Origin: an uncultured Methanospirillum sp.
GTDB taxonomy: Archaea > Halobacteriota > Methanomicrobia > Methanomicrobiales > Methanospirillaceae
Length of the DNA: 64,000 nt
NCBI RefSeq assembly: GCF_963668475.1
Contig: NZ_OY764544.1
Span: 1,426,001 to 1,490,000 of the forward strand
Direction: 5' to 3'
Numbering within the stretch: the first letter of the stretch is position 1; the number at the start of each line of letters is the position of its first letter. The position numbers were made by a program, and so were the translations under genes. Under the pieces are notes generated by a model. The model was not told the DNA's origin and ran no database searches. It saw nothing but the letters and a program-made list of their open reading frames with translations. Below, piece by piece: positions 8,979-18,309 of this stretch.

Positions 8979-9462
8979 GTAATCTCACATAATAATCAAT
9001 GTCTTGTCAGAAATACATGCTGAAAATGAGATAGTGAACTCGTGTTAAGATAATTACTGTGATAAGGAATCCGAACATTCGTTGCTGAAGGATTTGCAAC
9101 CCTTTCTTATACAATCTCAAGAGGTGGTAGTGGCTCACATTGTGTCCAGGATGAGGAAGTTCACCATCCGATCTACCAGAATGTTACCTGAATGAGGTTG
9201 TTACAGATCGAGTGCTTTTCTATATTTCAATTAAATTTACTCACACTAATTAATATCATAACCCAGTATATATTTTTAAACTTACATCCCGAACAATAGT
9301 ACTGATGCTGATCAATTTTTGTGAAAATATTCTTACACTCTCCGTATTTAGAATATTTCATAAAAAATTAATCAGGTTATCTGGTGCAAATTAGAATCCA
9401 AATGGTCTCATCTTGCATCATGTTCGGATCATCATCAAATAGGAAATAGATAGGGGTATCTG
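8979..9462. other. 484-bp divergent intergenic region, no gene seen
   Basis: This separates the leftward methyltransferase from the rightward binding protein and must carry both promoters. It becomes very AT-rich after 9220. A GGGG-containing ribosome site precedes the ATG at 9463. One frame around 9070-9175 is open for about 35 codons but has no start and no recognisable similarity. Confidence 0.4.
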
Positions 9463-10548
9463 ATGATACTAAAGAAAGAACTTCAATTCACAAAATTTGT
9501 TTTCATTGCGTTGTTACTGACCGGAATGGTCTTTATTTCTTCAACCTTTGCAGATAATACGGGTTCTACGACTTCTGCACAAGGTGCGACACAGACAATT
9601 ACCGATATGGCAGGAAATGTCGTTACAATTCCTGCAGATATTGAACGTCTTGCAGACCTCTGGCATGCACATAACGAAGTTGTTTTGATGCTTGGAGCGG
9701 GAGACAAACTTGTTGCTACAACATCAACTATTAAGGCATTACCTTTCTTTAAAAAGGTATATCAAAGGATTGATGACATTCCTGCAGCTCAAACCGGAAC
9801 TGGTGCTGGTGATATCTCTATGGAAACACTTGTTTCCACAAAGCCGGATGTTGTAGTCTTGTCTTCTGCAACAAACGAGACTCTGGATAAACTCAGAGAA
9901 GCAGGCATTCCAACAGTAATTATAATGTTTACAAACTTTGATGATCTTAAAAAAGCATTCAAGCTTTCAGGATCCATGCTTGGTGACTCTGAAAAACAGA
10001 AAGCAGATGAGTATATCTCATATCTTGACTCAAAATTATCCTCAATAAAGGATATCAGTTCAAAAATTCCAGCCGATAAAAAACTGAGCGTAATTCACAT
10101 TCAAAGCCTCGATCCATTAAAGATAGACGGAAGCAATACCATCATTGATTCATGGATCAATGTTGCAGGTGGCATTAACGCTGCTGCAAAAGAAGTAAAA
10201 GGAAACATGCAACAGGTAACATTTGAACAGATACAGTCCTATGACCCCGATGTAATCATCATCGGCGGCACCATGAAGGATAAAGATACCATTAAGAACG
10301 ATCCAAAATGGCAGGCCTTAAAAGCTGTTAAAAATGATAAGGTTTACGTAAACCCGAAAGGGGTATTCTCCTGGGATCGATACGGTGCAGAAGAAGCACT
10401 TCAGATTCAGTGGGCTGCGAAAACCCTGTATCCAGATCTCTTTACAAACATTAACATAAAAGAAGAACTCAAAACGTTCTACAAAGATTACTTCGACTAT
10501 TCGCTCACTGATGATGATATCGAGAGTATTTTAAACCCAACAGCGTAA
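9463..10548 (+). CDS. BtuF/FecB-type ABC substrate-binding protein
   Basis: A 361-residue secreted protein. Residues 1-30 are a signal peptide ending STFA-DN. The N-terminal lobe opens with the family signature TITDMAGNVVTIPADIERL; the C-terminal lobe has YDPDVIIIGGTM, VKNDKVYVNPKGVFSWDRYG and AAKTLYPDLF, all typical of PF01497, which binds ferric siderophores, haem or cobalamin. Aromatic residues before the DRYG segment probably line the ligand cleft. No permease or ATPase is adjacent, so the protein would share a transporter encoded elsewhere, such as 36920-38733. It is the first of nine complete paralogues in the window. Confidence 0.9.
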   Translation: MILKKELQFTKFVFIALLLTGMVFISSTFADNTGSTTSAQGATQTITDMAGNVVTIPADIERLADLWHAHNEVVLMLGAGDKLVATTSTIKALPFFKKVYQRIDDIPAAQTGTGAGDISMETLVSTKPDVVVLSSATNETLDKLREAGIPTVIIMFTNFDDLKKAFKLSGSMLGDSEKQKADEYISYLDSKLSSIKDISSKIPADKKLSVIHIQSLDPLKIDGSNTIIDSWINVAGGINAAAKEVKGNMQQVTFEQIQSYDPDVIIIGGTMKDKDTIKNDPKWQALKAVKNDKVYVNPKGVFSWDRYGAEEALQIQWAAKTLYPDLFTNINIKEELKTFYKDYFDYSLTDDDIESILNPTA

Positions 10549-10732
10549 TCGAACATACATTTCCCTTTTTTCCTCGATTTTTTAAATACCATTTTACAAC
10601 TGTTGAGATAATCTGCAGATTTAATAAAACCAAGTATCTGGAACAGCAGAGAGTTCTCATATGTAACTTTGTCTTAGTATAAGGCGGCTGAATAGTTACT
10701 ATAATTGATATAATGGTAAAGAGGGATCTAAA

Positions 10733-11740
10733 TTATAGATTAATATTGAGTGCCTTTCTCATCGTGTCAGCATTCATTCCGGGGGTGAGTCTTCCACCAT
10801 ATAATAATCTAATCGCATCTTTATCCAATTCAGACAATGTAACAGATGAATTAGCTTGTGAATAGAAGAAACTTGTCGGTTCTGAAGATGTCTCACCATG
10901 GATACCCATGTTCCAGTAAAGGGCTTTGAGGACATAGTATTGGCGTTCTTTTCCCTCAAGTCCATTCCAGAGATATACATATTCAGGTCCGATGATACCT
11001 ATTAAGACTCCGTTTTTATCTTTGAAAACCTCTTCATTTGAAGATTTGAACTTATCCTTCCTGTAGTCATCAAGTATTTCTCGTGATGTGAATGTGATTC
11101 GATAGTAATGATATGGGACCGTTACATAATTATCTTTTAAATCTCCTCTCAACACGGATTCATCCTCAAACTGTGCCGTAGATGATAAATTGTTAAATTC
11201 CCGTGTAAAAGCAAGAGATGTATTGATATCATCTGATAGGTACGCTTCGTTAAACCAGATCATATAATCCGGTTCAGACTGAAGGAGTGAGTTATTCGCA
11301 CTATCCTTTCCATATACGATAGAGATCAGATGCTCTGTAATCTTTTCTTTATAGTCACTATTTTCCCTGTTTTTCATCAAATACTCATCAGAATGAATAT
11401 TTGCATTCAGGTATAGTGTGTTGGGTGTAGAAACCCCGACCAATAACCCAGGACCAATTTTTAAAATTGTATCTAGAATATTGGAATTTGTCTTGACATT
11501 TTTAATAATTTGAGGAGAAACCAGTTTCACTTCGTAAATAGGCTTTAGGTCTCTCTCGATGGTAAGGTTAGGAGTTCCAGAACTATATGTCTCACCTGAG
11601 TTCGTATTAGATACATTAGCGAAAGAACTCTCGAATTTATCCCCTGCACAATAGCCAGGCAATGCCATAAGCACCAGAAAAATACTGAAGAACCAGAATA
11701 CTGCAGACTGGCGTTTCTTCCCACTAGTACCCCTCGCCAC
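10733..11740 (-). CDS. Secreted DUF2927-like protein, 5' end replaced by an IS
   Basis: A 335-residue protein with a signal peptide (FWFFSIFLVLMALPGYCA). The C-terminal part, GIHGETSSEPTSFFYSQ ... LSELDKDAIRLLYGGRLTPGM, resembles the end of DUF2927 proteins, a family of metalloprotease-like secreted proteins, but the HE-xx-xx-H zinc motif expected there is not intact. The listed GTG start (11740) lies in the left terminal repeat of the IS630 element, so the native start and promoter have been separated from the gene by the insertion. Upstream of the right IS border no in-frame ATG, GTG or TTG was found. It may be a pseudogene or be expressed from the IS. A paralogue is at 13220. Confidence 0.6.
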   Translation of the reverse strand: MARGTSGKKRQSAVFWFFSIFLVLMALPGYCAGDKFESSFANVSNTNSGETYSSGTPNLTIERDLKPIYEVKLVSPQIIKNVKTNSNILDTILKIGPGLLVGVSTPNTLYLNANIHSDEYLMKNRENSDYKEKITEHLISIVYGKDSANNSLLQSEPDYMIWFNEAYLSDDINTSLAFTREFNNLSSTAQFEDESVLRGDLKDNYVTVPYHYYRITFTSREILDDYRKDKFKSSNEEVFKDKNGVLIGIIGPEYVYLWNGLEGKERQYYVLKALYWNMGIHGETSSEPTSFFYSQANSSVTLSELDKDAIRLLYGGRLTPGMNADTMRKALNINL

Positions 11741-12415
11741 TTAAATTTGTGGATAAAGGTGACGTAGTTTAATTCTTGCATCTTCTGATTTGAACTGCCA
11801 GTTTACTGACTTCTGATTTTCATTTCTGTTCTTCTGCCAAAATTTAATTTCATTCTTTAACGAAATGGGATCCCCGATTCTTCTGTTTAAACATTGCATG
11901 GTCATAACACTCAACTCAATTTCTGCAATATTTAACCATGAACCGTGTTTTGGTGTGTGATGAATCTCTAATCGTTTGGAAAGTTTCAGTGCTTCTTTAG
12001 GGGTAAATGTTGCATATAAAGCACCTATCGTATGTGTATTCAAATTATCACAGATCAAAATAATTTTCGATGCAGATGGGTAATCCTCAATCAATATCGT
12101 TCGGATTTCCTCAGCCCAATCTTGTTTAGTTTTCTTTTCCCTTACAACAGCTTTCCGCCAACCTTTCAATGGTTCAGTGAAAATAAAGATATTTGACGTA
12201 CCATTTCTCTGATATTCATAGTCAAACCGCTCAGGATGAGATGGTGAAAGAGGAATTGAAGGTCTGGTATCAGAAATAAATTGAATTGGTTTCTCATCCA
12301 TGCAAACAACAGGGATATTTGGATTATATGGAAGGTGATATATTTCAAGGATATCTTCCATGTGAGCAACAAATTCAGCGTTCTGTTGAGGAGGGATTAC
12401 CCAGCATTTTTTCAA
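11741..12415 (-). pseudogene. IS630 transposase, DDE catalytic part (second frame)
   Basis: The 224 residues hold the IS630 DDE triad context: CMDEKPI, IILICDNLNTHT and HTPKHGSWLNIAEIEL. This part lacks the DNA-binding domain, which is encoded in a different frame at 12375-12866. Reading directly from the upstream frame gives KK-ELKPHLKKCWVIPP across a run of seven A (minus strand, near 12432-12438), so a shift of +1 (or -2) at that run joins the two parts. Either the element uses frameshifting at this run, or one A-tract error inactivated it. Confidence 0.75.
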
Positions 12416-12866
12416 ATGAGGTTTGAGTTCGTTTTTTTAAGGCTCTTTCAACAGTTTTTGGAGAGATTGTTTCAACGATCTCTAATTCTACCATACGCTC
12501 GGAAAGGAGTTTAAACGTCCATCGAGTATAACCAGTGGGAGGTTGACTGCAGGCTATTGCAATTAATTGAGCTTCTTTCTGTCCATCTAAAATTGGTTCA
12601 TTCGGTGGTTCTTCACGGAATTTCCTATCCAATGCAGCTTTTAGACCCTGTTCATGATATCTTTTTCTTACATTAAACACGGTTTGAGGATGACATTTAA
12701 TAAATTCAGCGCTTTTCCAATCTGGTAAATTAGGGCCGTTCTTGTCAGCATTTAATAGAATTTGGGCATGTTTTATTCGATAGGCAGGGGATATACCCTT
12801 ATTTACTACTGATAGTAATTCTTCTCGTTCAAAATCAGGAAGATAAATTGAATATTTTCTAAACAT
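12375..12866 (-). pseudogene. IS630 transposase, N-terminal helix-turn-helix part (first frame)
   Basis: The 163 residues include two helix-turn-helix regions: RIKHAQILLNADKN...WKSAEFIKCHPQTVFNVRKRYHEQG, and the C-terminal TRWTFKLLSERMVELEIVE. Up to the A7 run it matches the usual IS630 N-terminus; after ALKK it continues in the wrong frame (RTQTSFEKMLGN) until it stops. It overlaps the DDE part by 41 nt. Annotated as part of one split transposase. Confidence 0.75.
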
Positions 12867-13219
12867 TAAATTTTATAGTACGTACTTTTATAAAGTACTT
12901 TTGGCACATTTATTTATAGAATAAAGTGGCGAGGGGCACTAGAATTGACCTTTTGATATATAATTATTTCATTTAAACTTGTTATATTTAGCAAATATTA
13001 TCAAATAATTAGATAAAACCTTCAATAGTTGATTCAAATCGATAATCTATGATCAACAGATGTATGTACTTGAGATGAAACTGATAAGTTATTGTAATTA
13101 GATGGTTATTAAAGTACATATATAATTATCATATTTTATCGATATGATGATATATGAATAATCAATTATCAGATCTAATTTCAGAATACTAAAATAATAG
13201 TATACATAAAAAAAGTAGT

Positions 13220-14263
13220 ATGAGAATAGATTTAGTTTCGATACTACTAGTTATTCTACTCTGTACAGTCCTCTTTGCAGGATGTACTGCTCTTGTTGGA
13301 GTGAATGATCTCAATGCATCACATAATCAAACCATAAATACAGGTCAGCCAGGAGGAAATGCTAGCGCTAATGAGACCAGAAGCACAATAAAACCCGTTG
13401 AAACACCAAAAAAAGTGGTGTCACACACAACAACTCCTGATGTAAATGCCGGTGAAACATACTATAATATCAGGATCGTTCCAGCTTCAGAGTTAGAGAA
13501 ACTCGAGAAAGAGATGGGCTCTGATGAATACCTGGTTAAAAATGACAAGGATTATGTCCTAGGTATCGTTTCATCTAAAGGTCTCACCCTTAGAGGAGAC
13601 CTTATGCAGATCGAGAATCAGAATGTGGATGTTGGAAAGGATTTTGACAAAGAAGATGTCGTACTTCATCTGCTCGATATTGCATTTGGCCTTGACAATG
13701 CAAAATTAAAACTTTTTAAGTCAAATAAAAAATATCAGTTCTGGCTTGACGGGTATTATACCCAAGAAGAAGTTGATTATGTAAAAAGTCTTGCAACACT
13801 CTTTAATTCGATATCAGGAACGACAGAATTTGAAGATGAGGATGTTGCACTGGGATTCCTGAATTCAAACTATGCAGAAATCCCATACAATTATTATAAT
13901 ATTAAAATATTCACTGAAAAGATGATGCAGCAGTATTATGATGATAAGAAAAAGGACTCAGATCATCTGATCAAGAACCAGAAAGGAGAACTAATCGGAG
14001 TTGTGAATGATGAATATGTCTATCTGCTCAACACTCTCAGTGAAGATGATCAGAAGTACTACATTCTGAAGGGACTACTTTATAGTATGGGTCTGCATGG
14101 TGTTTCATACAAGAATAAAGAGAGTTTCTTCTACCGAAATGAGGGATTAAACCGAAACCTGAGCGATCTCGACAAGGAAGCGATCAAGATCCTGTATGGA
14201 GGAGGATTAAAAGCGGGTGATACTCTGGAAACCACAAGAAAGACGTTTGGTCTTTCAACATAA
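13220..14263 (+). CDS. DUF2927-like lipoprotein
   Basis: A 347-residue lipoprotein: residues 1-22 form a signal peptide with lipobox LFAGC, so Cys22 would carry the lipid. A Ser/Thr/Asn-rich linker follows. The folded part includes LVKNDKDYVLGIV, TTEFEDEDVALGFLN and, near the C-terminus, LYSMGLHGVSYKNKESFFYR and LSDLDKEAIKILYGGGLKAGD, the same blocks in the same order as in 10733-11740. The GLHG plus LxxLDxxAIxxLYGG pattern is DUF2927-like. The two genes are divergently arranged paralogues. An outward-facing enzyme or peptide-binding role is possible; nothing more is shown. Confidence 0.75.
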   Translation: MRIDLVSILLVILLCTVLFAGCTALVGVNDLNASHNQTINTGQPGGNASANETRSTIKPVETPKKVVSHTTTPDVNAGETYYNIRIVPASELEKLEKEMGSDEYLVKNDKDYVLGIVSSKGLTLRGDLMQIENQNVDVGKDFDKEDVVLHLLDIAFGLDNAKLKLFKSNKKYQFWLDGYYTQEEVDYVKSLATLFNSISGTTEFEDEDVALGFLNSNYAEIPYNYYNIKIFTEKMMQQYYDDKKKDSDHLIKNQKGELIGVVNDEYVYLLNTLSEDDQKYYILKGLLYSMGLHGVSYKNKESFFYRNEGLNRNLSDLDKEAIKILYGGGLKAGDTLETTRKTFGLST

Positions 14264-14476
14264 TTTATTTCATTCATTTTCGGGTTTGATTTTTTTTATT
14301 TTGTATAAGAAGTAGATCAGTGAAAATTGTATATAAATCACTCATTCGTGATTTAGGTAATAAATTCGCTAATGTACCCGCCACAAATAAGAGAAATGTA
14401 TCACAATACTCCAGTAGAGTATGATTATAAATTATGACTAATCAAGGAAAAAATTGAGATAAAGAGATTTTTCTTT

Positions 14477-15136
14477 TTATACTACCGCTTTAGTAAATGT
14501 ATCAAACCCGACCCGTTCAATGGTTGCTCCCAGACGTTCAGGTCCTTGTCCCTTCTCCCGATAAAATGCAATAACCTTTCTGGTAAGGATTATTGCCTGT
14601 TCAGCAGTTAAATGTTGTATTAACTCCCGTCCGGGCTTTGGCGTCCCCCCTCCCTTCCCTCCAACTACCGCTGTAAAACCATCATCAGTGCCAAAAAAGC
14701 CGAGATCTTTCATCCAGGAATCACTGCAGCAATTTGAGCATCCAGATACACCGATCTTGAACTTTGCCGGGGCTGATTTGCCATAAAACTCCTTATCAAG
14801 AGTTAATCCAAGCCCTGGACTGTCTTGTTTTGCTTTTTTACAGGATCGTGTTCCCGGACAGATTTGAATACTTCGGATTGTCAGACCAATAGCCTTGGAC
14901 TGATCATCAAACTCCGCCCATACTGAATCCAGATCCTCTTCCTTTATACCAATAATCGCAATGCGTTGTGCACCCGTAAGTTTTACGAATTTCGCACCAT
15001 ATTTTTCTGCTACATCTGCAATCTTTCGGAGGAGTGCAGGATCAGCAAAGCCGCCTGGTATGTGGGGATGAATAGCGAATGTCTCCAAATCTCTCTGGAT
15101 GATTGCTCCCTTTTCTGGTATGTTTGTCTTTGTCAT
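14477..15136 (-). CDS. Small single-domain siroheme sulfite/nitrite reductase-like protein
   Basis: The 219 residues contain the four cysteines that bind the coupled [4Fe-4S]-siroheme: CPGTRSC (CX5C, near residue 115) and CSNCC (CX3C, near residue 155). The ferredoxin-like half-domain (GGFADPALLRKIADVAEKYGAKFVKLTG) precedes them. The length is about half that of assimilatory enzymes, matching the low-molecular-weight sulfite reductases of methanogens. It may reduce sulfite to sulfide for assimilation or detoxification. The start is set at the ATG 15134-15136, which follows GAGAGGGTGT; the frame is open to 15190 but lacks a ribosome site there. Confidence 0.85.
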   Translation of the reverse strand: MTKTNIPEKGAIIQRDLETFAIHPHIPGGFADPALLRKIADVAEKYGAKFVKLTGAQRIAIIGIKEEDLDSVWAEFDDQSKAIGLTIRSIQICPGTRSCKKAKQDSPGLGLTLDKEFYGKSAPAKFKIGVSGCSNCCSDSWMKDLGFFGTDDGFTAVVGGKGGGTPKPGRELIQHLTAEQAIILTRKVIAFYREKGQGPERLGATIERVGFDTFTKAVV

Positions 15137-15469
15137 ACACCCTCTCAGATGGTAGAGTAGAACGTATCGCCACAATATATAAGTGTACATTCTCTGAGTA
15201 AAGATATTGAAAATTAAGAGACGACGAACAGTAGCGTATTACATGCTTCTTCAGGTATAGATCATCGTAATTCCTGCACGGCACATGACTCTGTTGGCAT
15301 TACCTTGTTCATCAGCCCACCTCGTGAATTATCCATACATTCTGCATCCTGTCCCCACCAATCTCCACCTCACAGGTTTAAAGCGATGTGATACGATCTC
15401 TGATAAAATCCTCATCCATTATCTGTACGGGCGAATGAGACATTCGATACATCATCTGGTAAAACCGGG

Positions 15470-16228
15470 CTATTCACCATATTCTTTACTCACGATGTTC
15501 GCATATACTTCCCGAATCGCTGATAACACCCTGAATCCTTTCTCTGTAATAACATAATCTCCCCGTTCATGCCTCTGAATAATCATCCCTGCTTCCTGGA
15601 GTTTTTTCAGGTGAAACAGAAGGTTTCCACCCTTGAGTTTGGTGATCTGGGAGAGATCTGAAAAAGTCTTTGTCTCTGCTGATACTGACTGAAGGATCTG
15701 AAATCGTGGAATACTTGCTATCGGTTCGATAATTACTGAAACAATCTTTTCTTCAGGATAATCCATTACAGGCAGCGATTCCTCCTGTTGCTTCAGAATT
15801 CCCAATGAACGCATCAGGTCCAGTTGTTTCTCAAAGAGTCGTCTGACCTCAGTAAAGCAGATATCACATCGTAGATATGGCCCATTCTTTCGCATCTCAT
15901 CGATACGGGCCCGGTACGAGCGAACAAGATCATCGGTAATCTCTTCGTCATTGATGTGGCTTGAAGTGACGGTTAGAAAATTGAGGAGGATCTGAAAACA
16001 GGTATCATGCATCTCACAATCATGGACCATGTTGCTGGAAAGACATTCCCTGGCACGTTCGACATGGTTCTTTGAAAGAATATCACCGTACTCGTGCTTG
16101 AGATCTGATATGAGGGACTGGAGATGGACCTGGTTTGTGCGTTCAAAAAATCGTTTCAGATCTCCCCTGATCTCCCGGATTTCATGCATAAGTGCATCAG
16201 GGGTTACTGATTCTTCTATGTGGCCCAT
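15470..16228 (-). CDS. Winged-helix transcriptional regulator, ArsR-like C-terminus
   Basis: The 252 residues comprise an N-terminal helical region with several Cys and His residues (CEMHDTC, RCDICF) and a C-terminal winged helix (IPRFQILQSVSAETKTFSDLSQITKLKGGNLLFHLKKLQEAGMI, near residue 175). The Cys pairs could sense metal or redox state, which is inference. It stands alone on the minus strand between the sulfite reductase gene and the small genes at 16366. The target genes are unknown. Confidence 0.75.
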   Translation of the reverse strand: MGHIEESVTPDALMHEIREIRGDLKRFFERTNQVHLQSLISDLKHEYGDILSKNHVERARECLSSNMVHDCEMHDTCFQILLNFLTVTSSHINDEEITDDLVRSYRARIDEMRKNGPYLRCDICFTEVRRLFEKQLDLMRSLGILKQQEESLPVMDYPEEKIVSVIIEPIASIPRFQILQSVSAETKTFSDLSQITKLKGGNLLFHLKKLQEAGMIIQRHERGDYVITEKGFRVLSAIREVYANIVSKEYGE

Positions 16229-16365
16229 GGCGTATTCTTGTCAGATATTGGGGATACTGGATGATAACCGTTAGAGTCATTGAAATGTAGCAGGACATTC
16301 ATTGGTCATTATAATGACGCTCAAGTATATTATGATAACACACACAGTTCTGTATGGTGAGGCAC

Positions 16366-16524
16366 ATGCCGATCTGGAATTGCACAGGAACAGAAGTGAG
16401 CAAGGAAAAAGCCGAAGAGTCTATCGCCCATCTAAAAAACGCCTGCTTTGGATGCAGTACTCATAGCAATGACTGCGCAATTGCCAGGGCTGTAGGCGCT
16501 GTTTCATCCATGATCAAGGAGTGA
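16366..16524 (+). CDS. Small Cys-rich protein of 52 residues
   Basis: The ATG at 16366 opens a 52-codon frame preceded by GGTGAGG 5-11 nt upstream. The peptide starts MPIWNCTGTEVSKEKAEE and has Cys residues in ACFGCSTHSNDCAIA (CX2CX6C), a possible metal or disulfide site. It ends 7 nt before the MTH865-family gene and is probably cotranscribed with it. I do not recognise the family. Confidence 0.6.
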   Translation: MPIWNCTGTEVSKEKAEESIAHLKNACFGCSTHSNDCAIARAVGAVSSMIKE

Positions 16525-16531
16525 GATACAC

Positions 16532-16774
16532 ATGCCATCTGTCAAAGAAGAGATCCATACACAGATAACCGGAGCATTAGCAGGTGCTGCCTTTCCAATC
16601 AAGACACCGGAGCAGCTTATCGCAGCATTTCCTGCCGGAGCTGACACCACCTGCCAGGTTGGTGACCTAAAAATGACGGCAGGTGAAGCGGGAACCCTCC
16701 TTACGGAGAATGATTTTCCATTCACCAGTGCCAAACAGGTTGCTGATGTTATCGTAGATCGTGCAGGGTTATAA
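16532..16774 (+). CDS. MTH865 family protein
   Basis: The 80 residues run SVKEEIHTQITGALAGAAFPI, AAFPAGADTTCQVGDLKMTAGEAG and DFPFTSAKQVADVIVDRAGL, matching MTH865 of Methanothermobacter in length and order (PF07747, a small EF-hand-like helical fold). The function is unknown. The family is characteristic of methanogens. It follows a 52-residue Cys-rich gene by 7 nt. Confidence 0.85.
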   Translation: MPSVKEEIHTQITGALAGAAFPIKTPEQLIAAFPAGADTTCQVGDLKMTAGEAGTLLTENDFPFTSAKQVADVIVDRAGL

Positions 16775-16942
16775 ACCAGAATGATCCTCAATTTTTGAAC
16801 ATTGAAACCCATGAATAAAGGTTATAGACCTTCCGTCGTTTTAAGCAGGTTAATTCAATATCTTGCTCTCTTACATTTGTAGAGAGCGGACCTGAACATA
16901 ACTGAATAGTTTTGAAAATTCATGATATTTCAGCACTATTAC

Positions 16943-17368
16943 TTAGTATTCCGGATCCCATACAGACGGTTTGAAGAGAACAACTCTTGGATACCTGATA
17001 AAACCGGTTTTCAGATAATATTCTGCATTATCGTCATTTGTTTGAACAATCCACTCAGTATCTGGATATGCCATAATACAACGTGTAAGCAATTCCCTTC
17101 CGATTCCTTTGCATTGGAACTCAGGATCAACAACCAGATCGTGAATAGTTGATCTGACTATTGTATCAGAAAGAACCCTGACAACTCCCACTAATCGTTC
17201 CTCGTGCCAAGCCGAAATCACGCGTGTAGAATTGATAAAAGGCAGATTAAAATGATGAATCATCTCCTCTGTTTCAGGTTCCCGGATCCAGCCCGCTGAC
17301 TTGAACAGGCTATGCAATTGATCGATTGGAAGATCCTTCTTATCTTCATTATACAAAATATCAGGCAT
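16943..17368 (-). CDS. GNAT N-acetyltransferase
   Basis: A 141-residue single GNAT domain with STIHDLVVDPEFQCKGIGRELLTRCI (strand 4 and the acetyl-CoA loop, near residue 75) and DDNAEYYLKTGF at the C-terminus. Such small GNATs acetylate amines or protein N-termini; the substrate is not evident. The gene is single and faces the MTH865 gene tail to tail. Confidence 0.8.
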   Translation of the reverse strand: MPDILYNEDKKDLPIDQLHSLFKSAGWIREPETEEMIHHFNLPFINSTRVISAWHEERLVGVVRVLSDTIVRSTIHDLVVDPEFQCKGIGRELLTRCIMAYPDTEWIVQTNDDNAEYYLKTGFIRYPRVVLFKPSVWDPEY

Positions 17369-17493
17369 CTATCATCCGGGTTTCTTGATTCAGATATTCA
17401 TCATTACGATGTATATCTGTATCAGTACCGATCTTCTCTATTATGAACGCCAAGTGATTCCAATCAACAAGGATGGGAATGAGGGTTCATCCC

Positions 17494-17736
17494 TCATCCC
17501 CTGATCCATTTTACAATACCGGATACCTGACTCAGATGATCCATCGCCTCTCCTGCCAGGACTACCGGATCAGTTACGATCTCTCCATCCTCATCCCGTA
17601 TCAGGGCCAGAACCTTCCCTGCAAAACCTACCGTCTCCTCAGCAAGCAGACGATACTGCCGGTACAGAAAAAACGCAGCAAGGCCGTTCATAATCGCGAC
17701 CCCAAGCGATATCCCGGCACCAACCTCAGAGATCAC
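17494..17736 (-). CDS. Small protein with one membrane helix, unknown
   Basis: The 80 residues begin MISEVGAGISLGVAIMNGLAAFFLYRQYR, a membrane segment, and continue as a soluble amphipathic region (GKVLALIRDEDGEIV). Its start overlaps the stop of the upstream gene (17733-18281) by 4 nt (ATGA), so the two are translationally coupled. The family is not recognised. Together with the next two genes it forms a leftward unit at the edge of the presumed integrated element. Confidence 0.55.
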   Translation of the reverse strand: MISEVGAGISLGVAIMNGLAAFFLYRQYRLLAEETVGFAGKVLALIRDEDGEIVTDPVVLAGEAMDHLSQVSGIVKWIRG

Positions 17737-18281
17737 AGCCTCCCCCCGTACCTGAAGAGATCCTGCACGGTCATGTTCCCTGACACAAACCCCCTGGATA
17801 CAAGAGACCGGTTCCCAGATCCCTGAAACCCGAGGGCAACCAGCCCGGACCCGTTCACCCGGGTCTCTCCGGAAAGTTCTGCTCCTATCTTCCGTGAGAG
17901 TTCAAACTCACCACCATGCAGAATACCGGAGGTGTACACCGATGCTTCTCCAAGAGAGCGATCGCCTCCGGCTGAAAGAAACATACAGCGTTCCCTGATC
18001 TCGGGCTCTCTCATAAGTACTGATGCAAAATCTGACACGAGGACCGGCCCGGTTCCAGATACGACCAGATCACTCCCGGTCTGGTCTCCGGAAACCGTCC
18101 TGGCCAGACGTGCTGCATCCACTGTCAATACCCGAGAATCAAACGACCCATTTGTGTCTGAACCTGAAGTTGAGAGGAATGCAGAACCATCGGTACTGAT
18201 GGTAGTAGCAATATATCCGGCCCCTGACACCGCTGCAAACAGCAGGCAGAAGATCCCGGCAACCAGAAATACCCCGTTCAT
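17733..18281 (-). CDS. Single-pass surface-type protein, unknown
   Basis: Translation from the ATG at 18279-18281, right after GGGGGGAGT, gives 182 residues: one N-terminal hydrophobic helix (MNGVFLVAGIFCLLFAAVSGAGYIA) and a Gly/Ser/Thr-rich outer part (STDGSAFLSTSGSDTNGSF, SGILHGGEFELSRKIGAELS). The layout fits a virion membrane protein or pilus-like component of an element, but no homologue is recognised. The start can be extended upstream to 18392, overlapping the neighbouring gene, which is less likely. Confidence 0.55.
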   Translation of the reverse strand: MNGVFLVAGIFCLLFAAVSGAGYIATTISTDGSAFLSTSGSDTNGSFDSRVLTVDAARLARTVSGDQTGSDLVVSGTGPVLVSDFASVLMREPEIRERCMFLSAGGDRSLGEASVYTSGILHGGEFELSRKIGAELSGETRVNGSGLVALGFQGSGNRSLVSRGFVSGNMTVQDLFRYGGRL

Positions 18282-18309
18282 ACTCCCCCCGGATATGAAA
18301 AAAGGGTAA

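Larger units (their letters stand above)
11727..12939. mobile_element. IS630-family insertion sequence, 1213 bp
   Basis: The ends are inverted repeats that match at 15 of 16 positions: GTACCCCTCGCCACTT at 11727 and, read inward from 12939, GTGCCCCTCGCCACTT. Both ends abut TA in the context CTA...TAG (11724-11726 and 12940-12942), which is the TA duplication at a CTAG target expected for IS630. It carries the transposase in two reading frames on the minus strand. The target was the 5' end of the DUF2927-like gene. Confidence 0.85.

Noticed and set aside
9060..9180. Open frame in the 8979-9462 spacer
   Set aside because: About 35 codons with no start codon and no similarity; probably chance.
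14477..15136. Considered as F420-dependent sulfite reductase (Fsr)
   Set aside because: The protein is about 220 residues and lacks the F420H2 oxidase half of Fsr; it is a small single-domain type.
15285..15557. 90-codon frame upstream of the winged-helix gene's 3' end
   Set aside because: No ribosome site, overlaps a real gene antisense, and composition is not coding-like.
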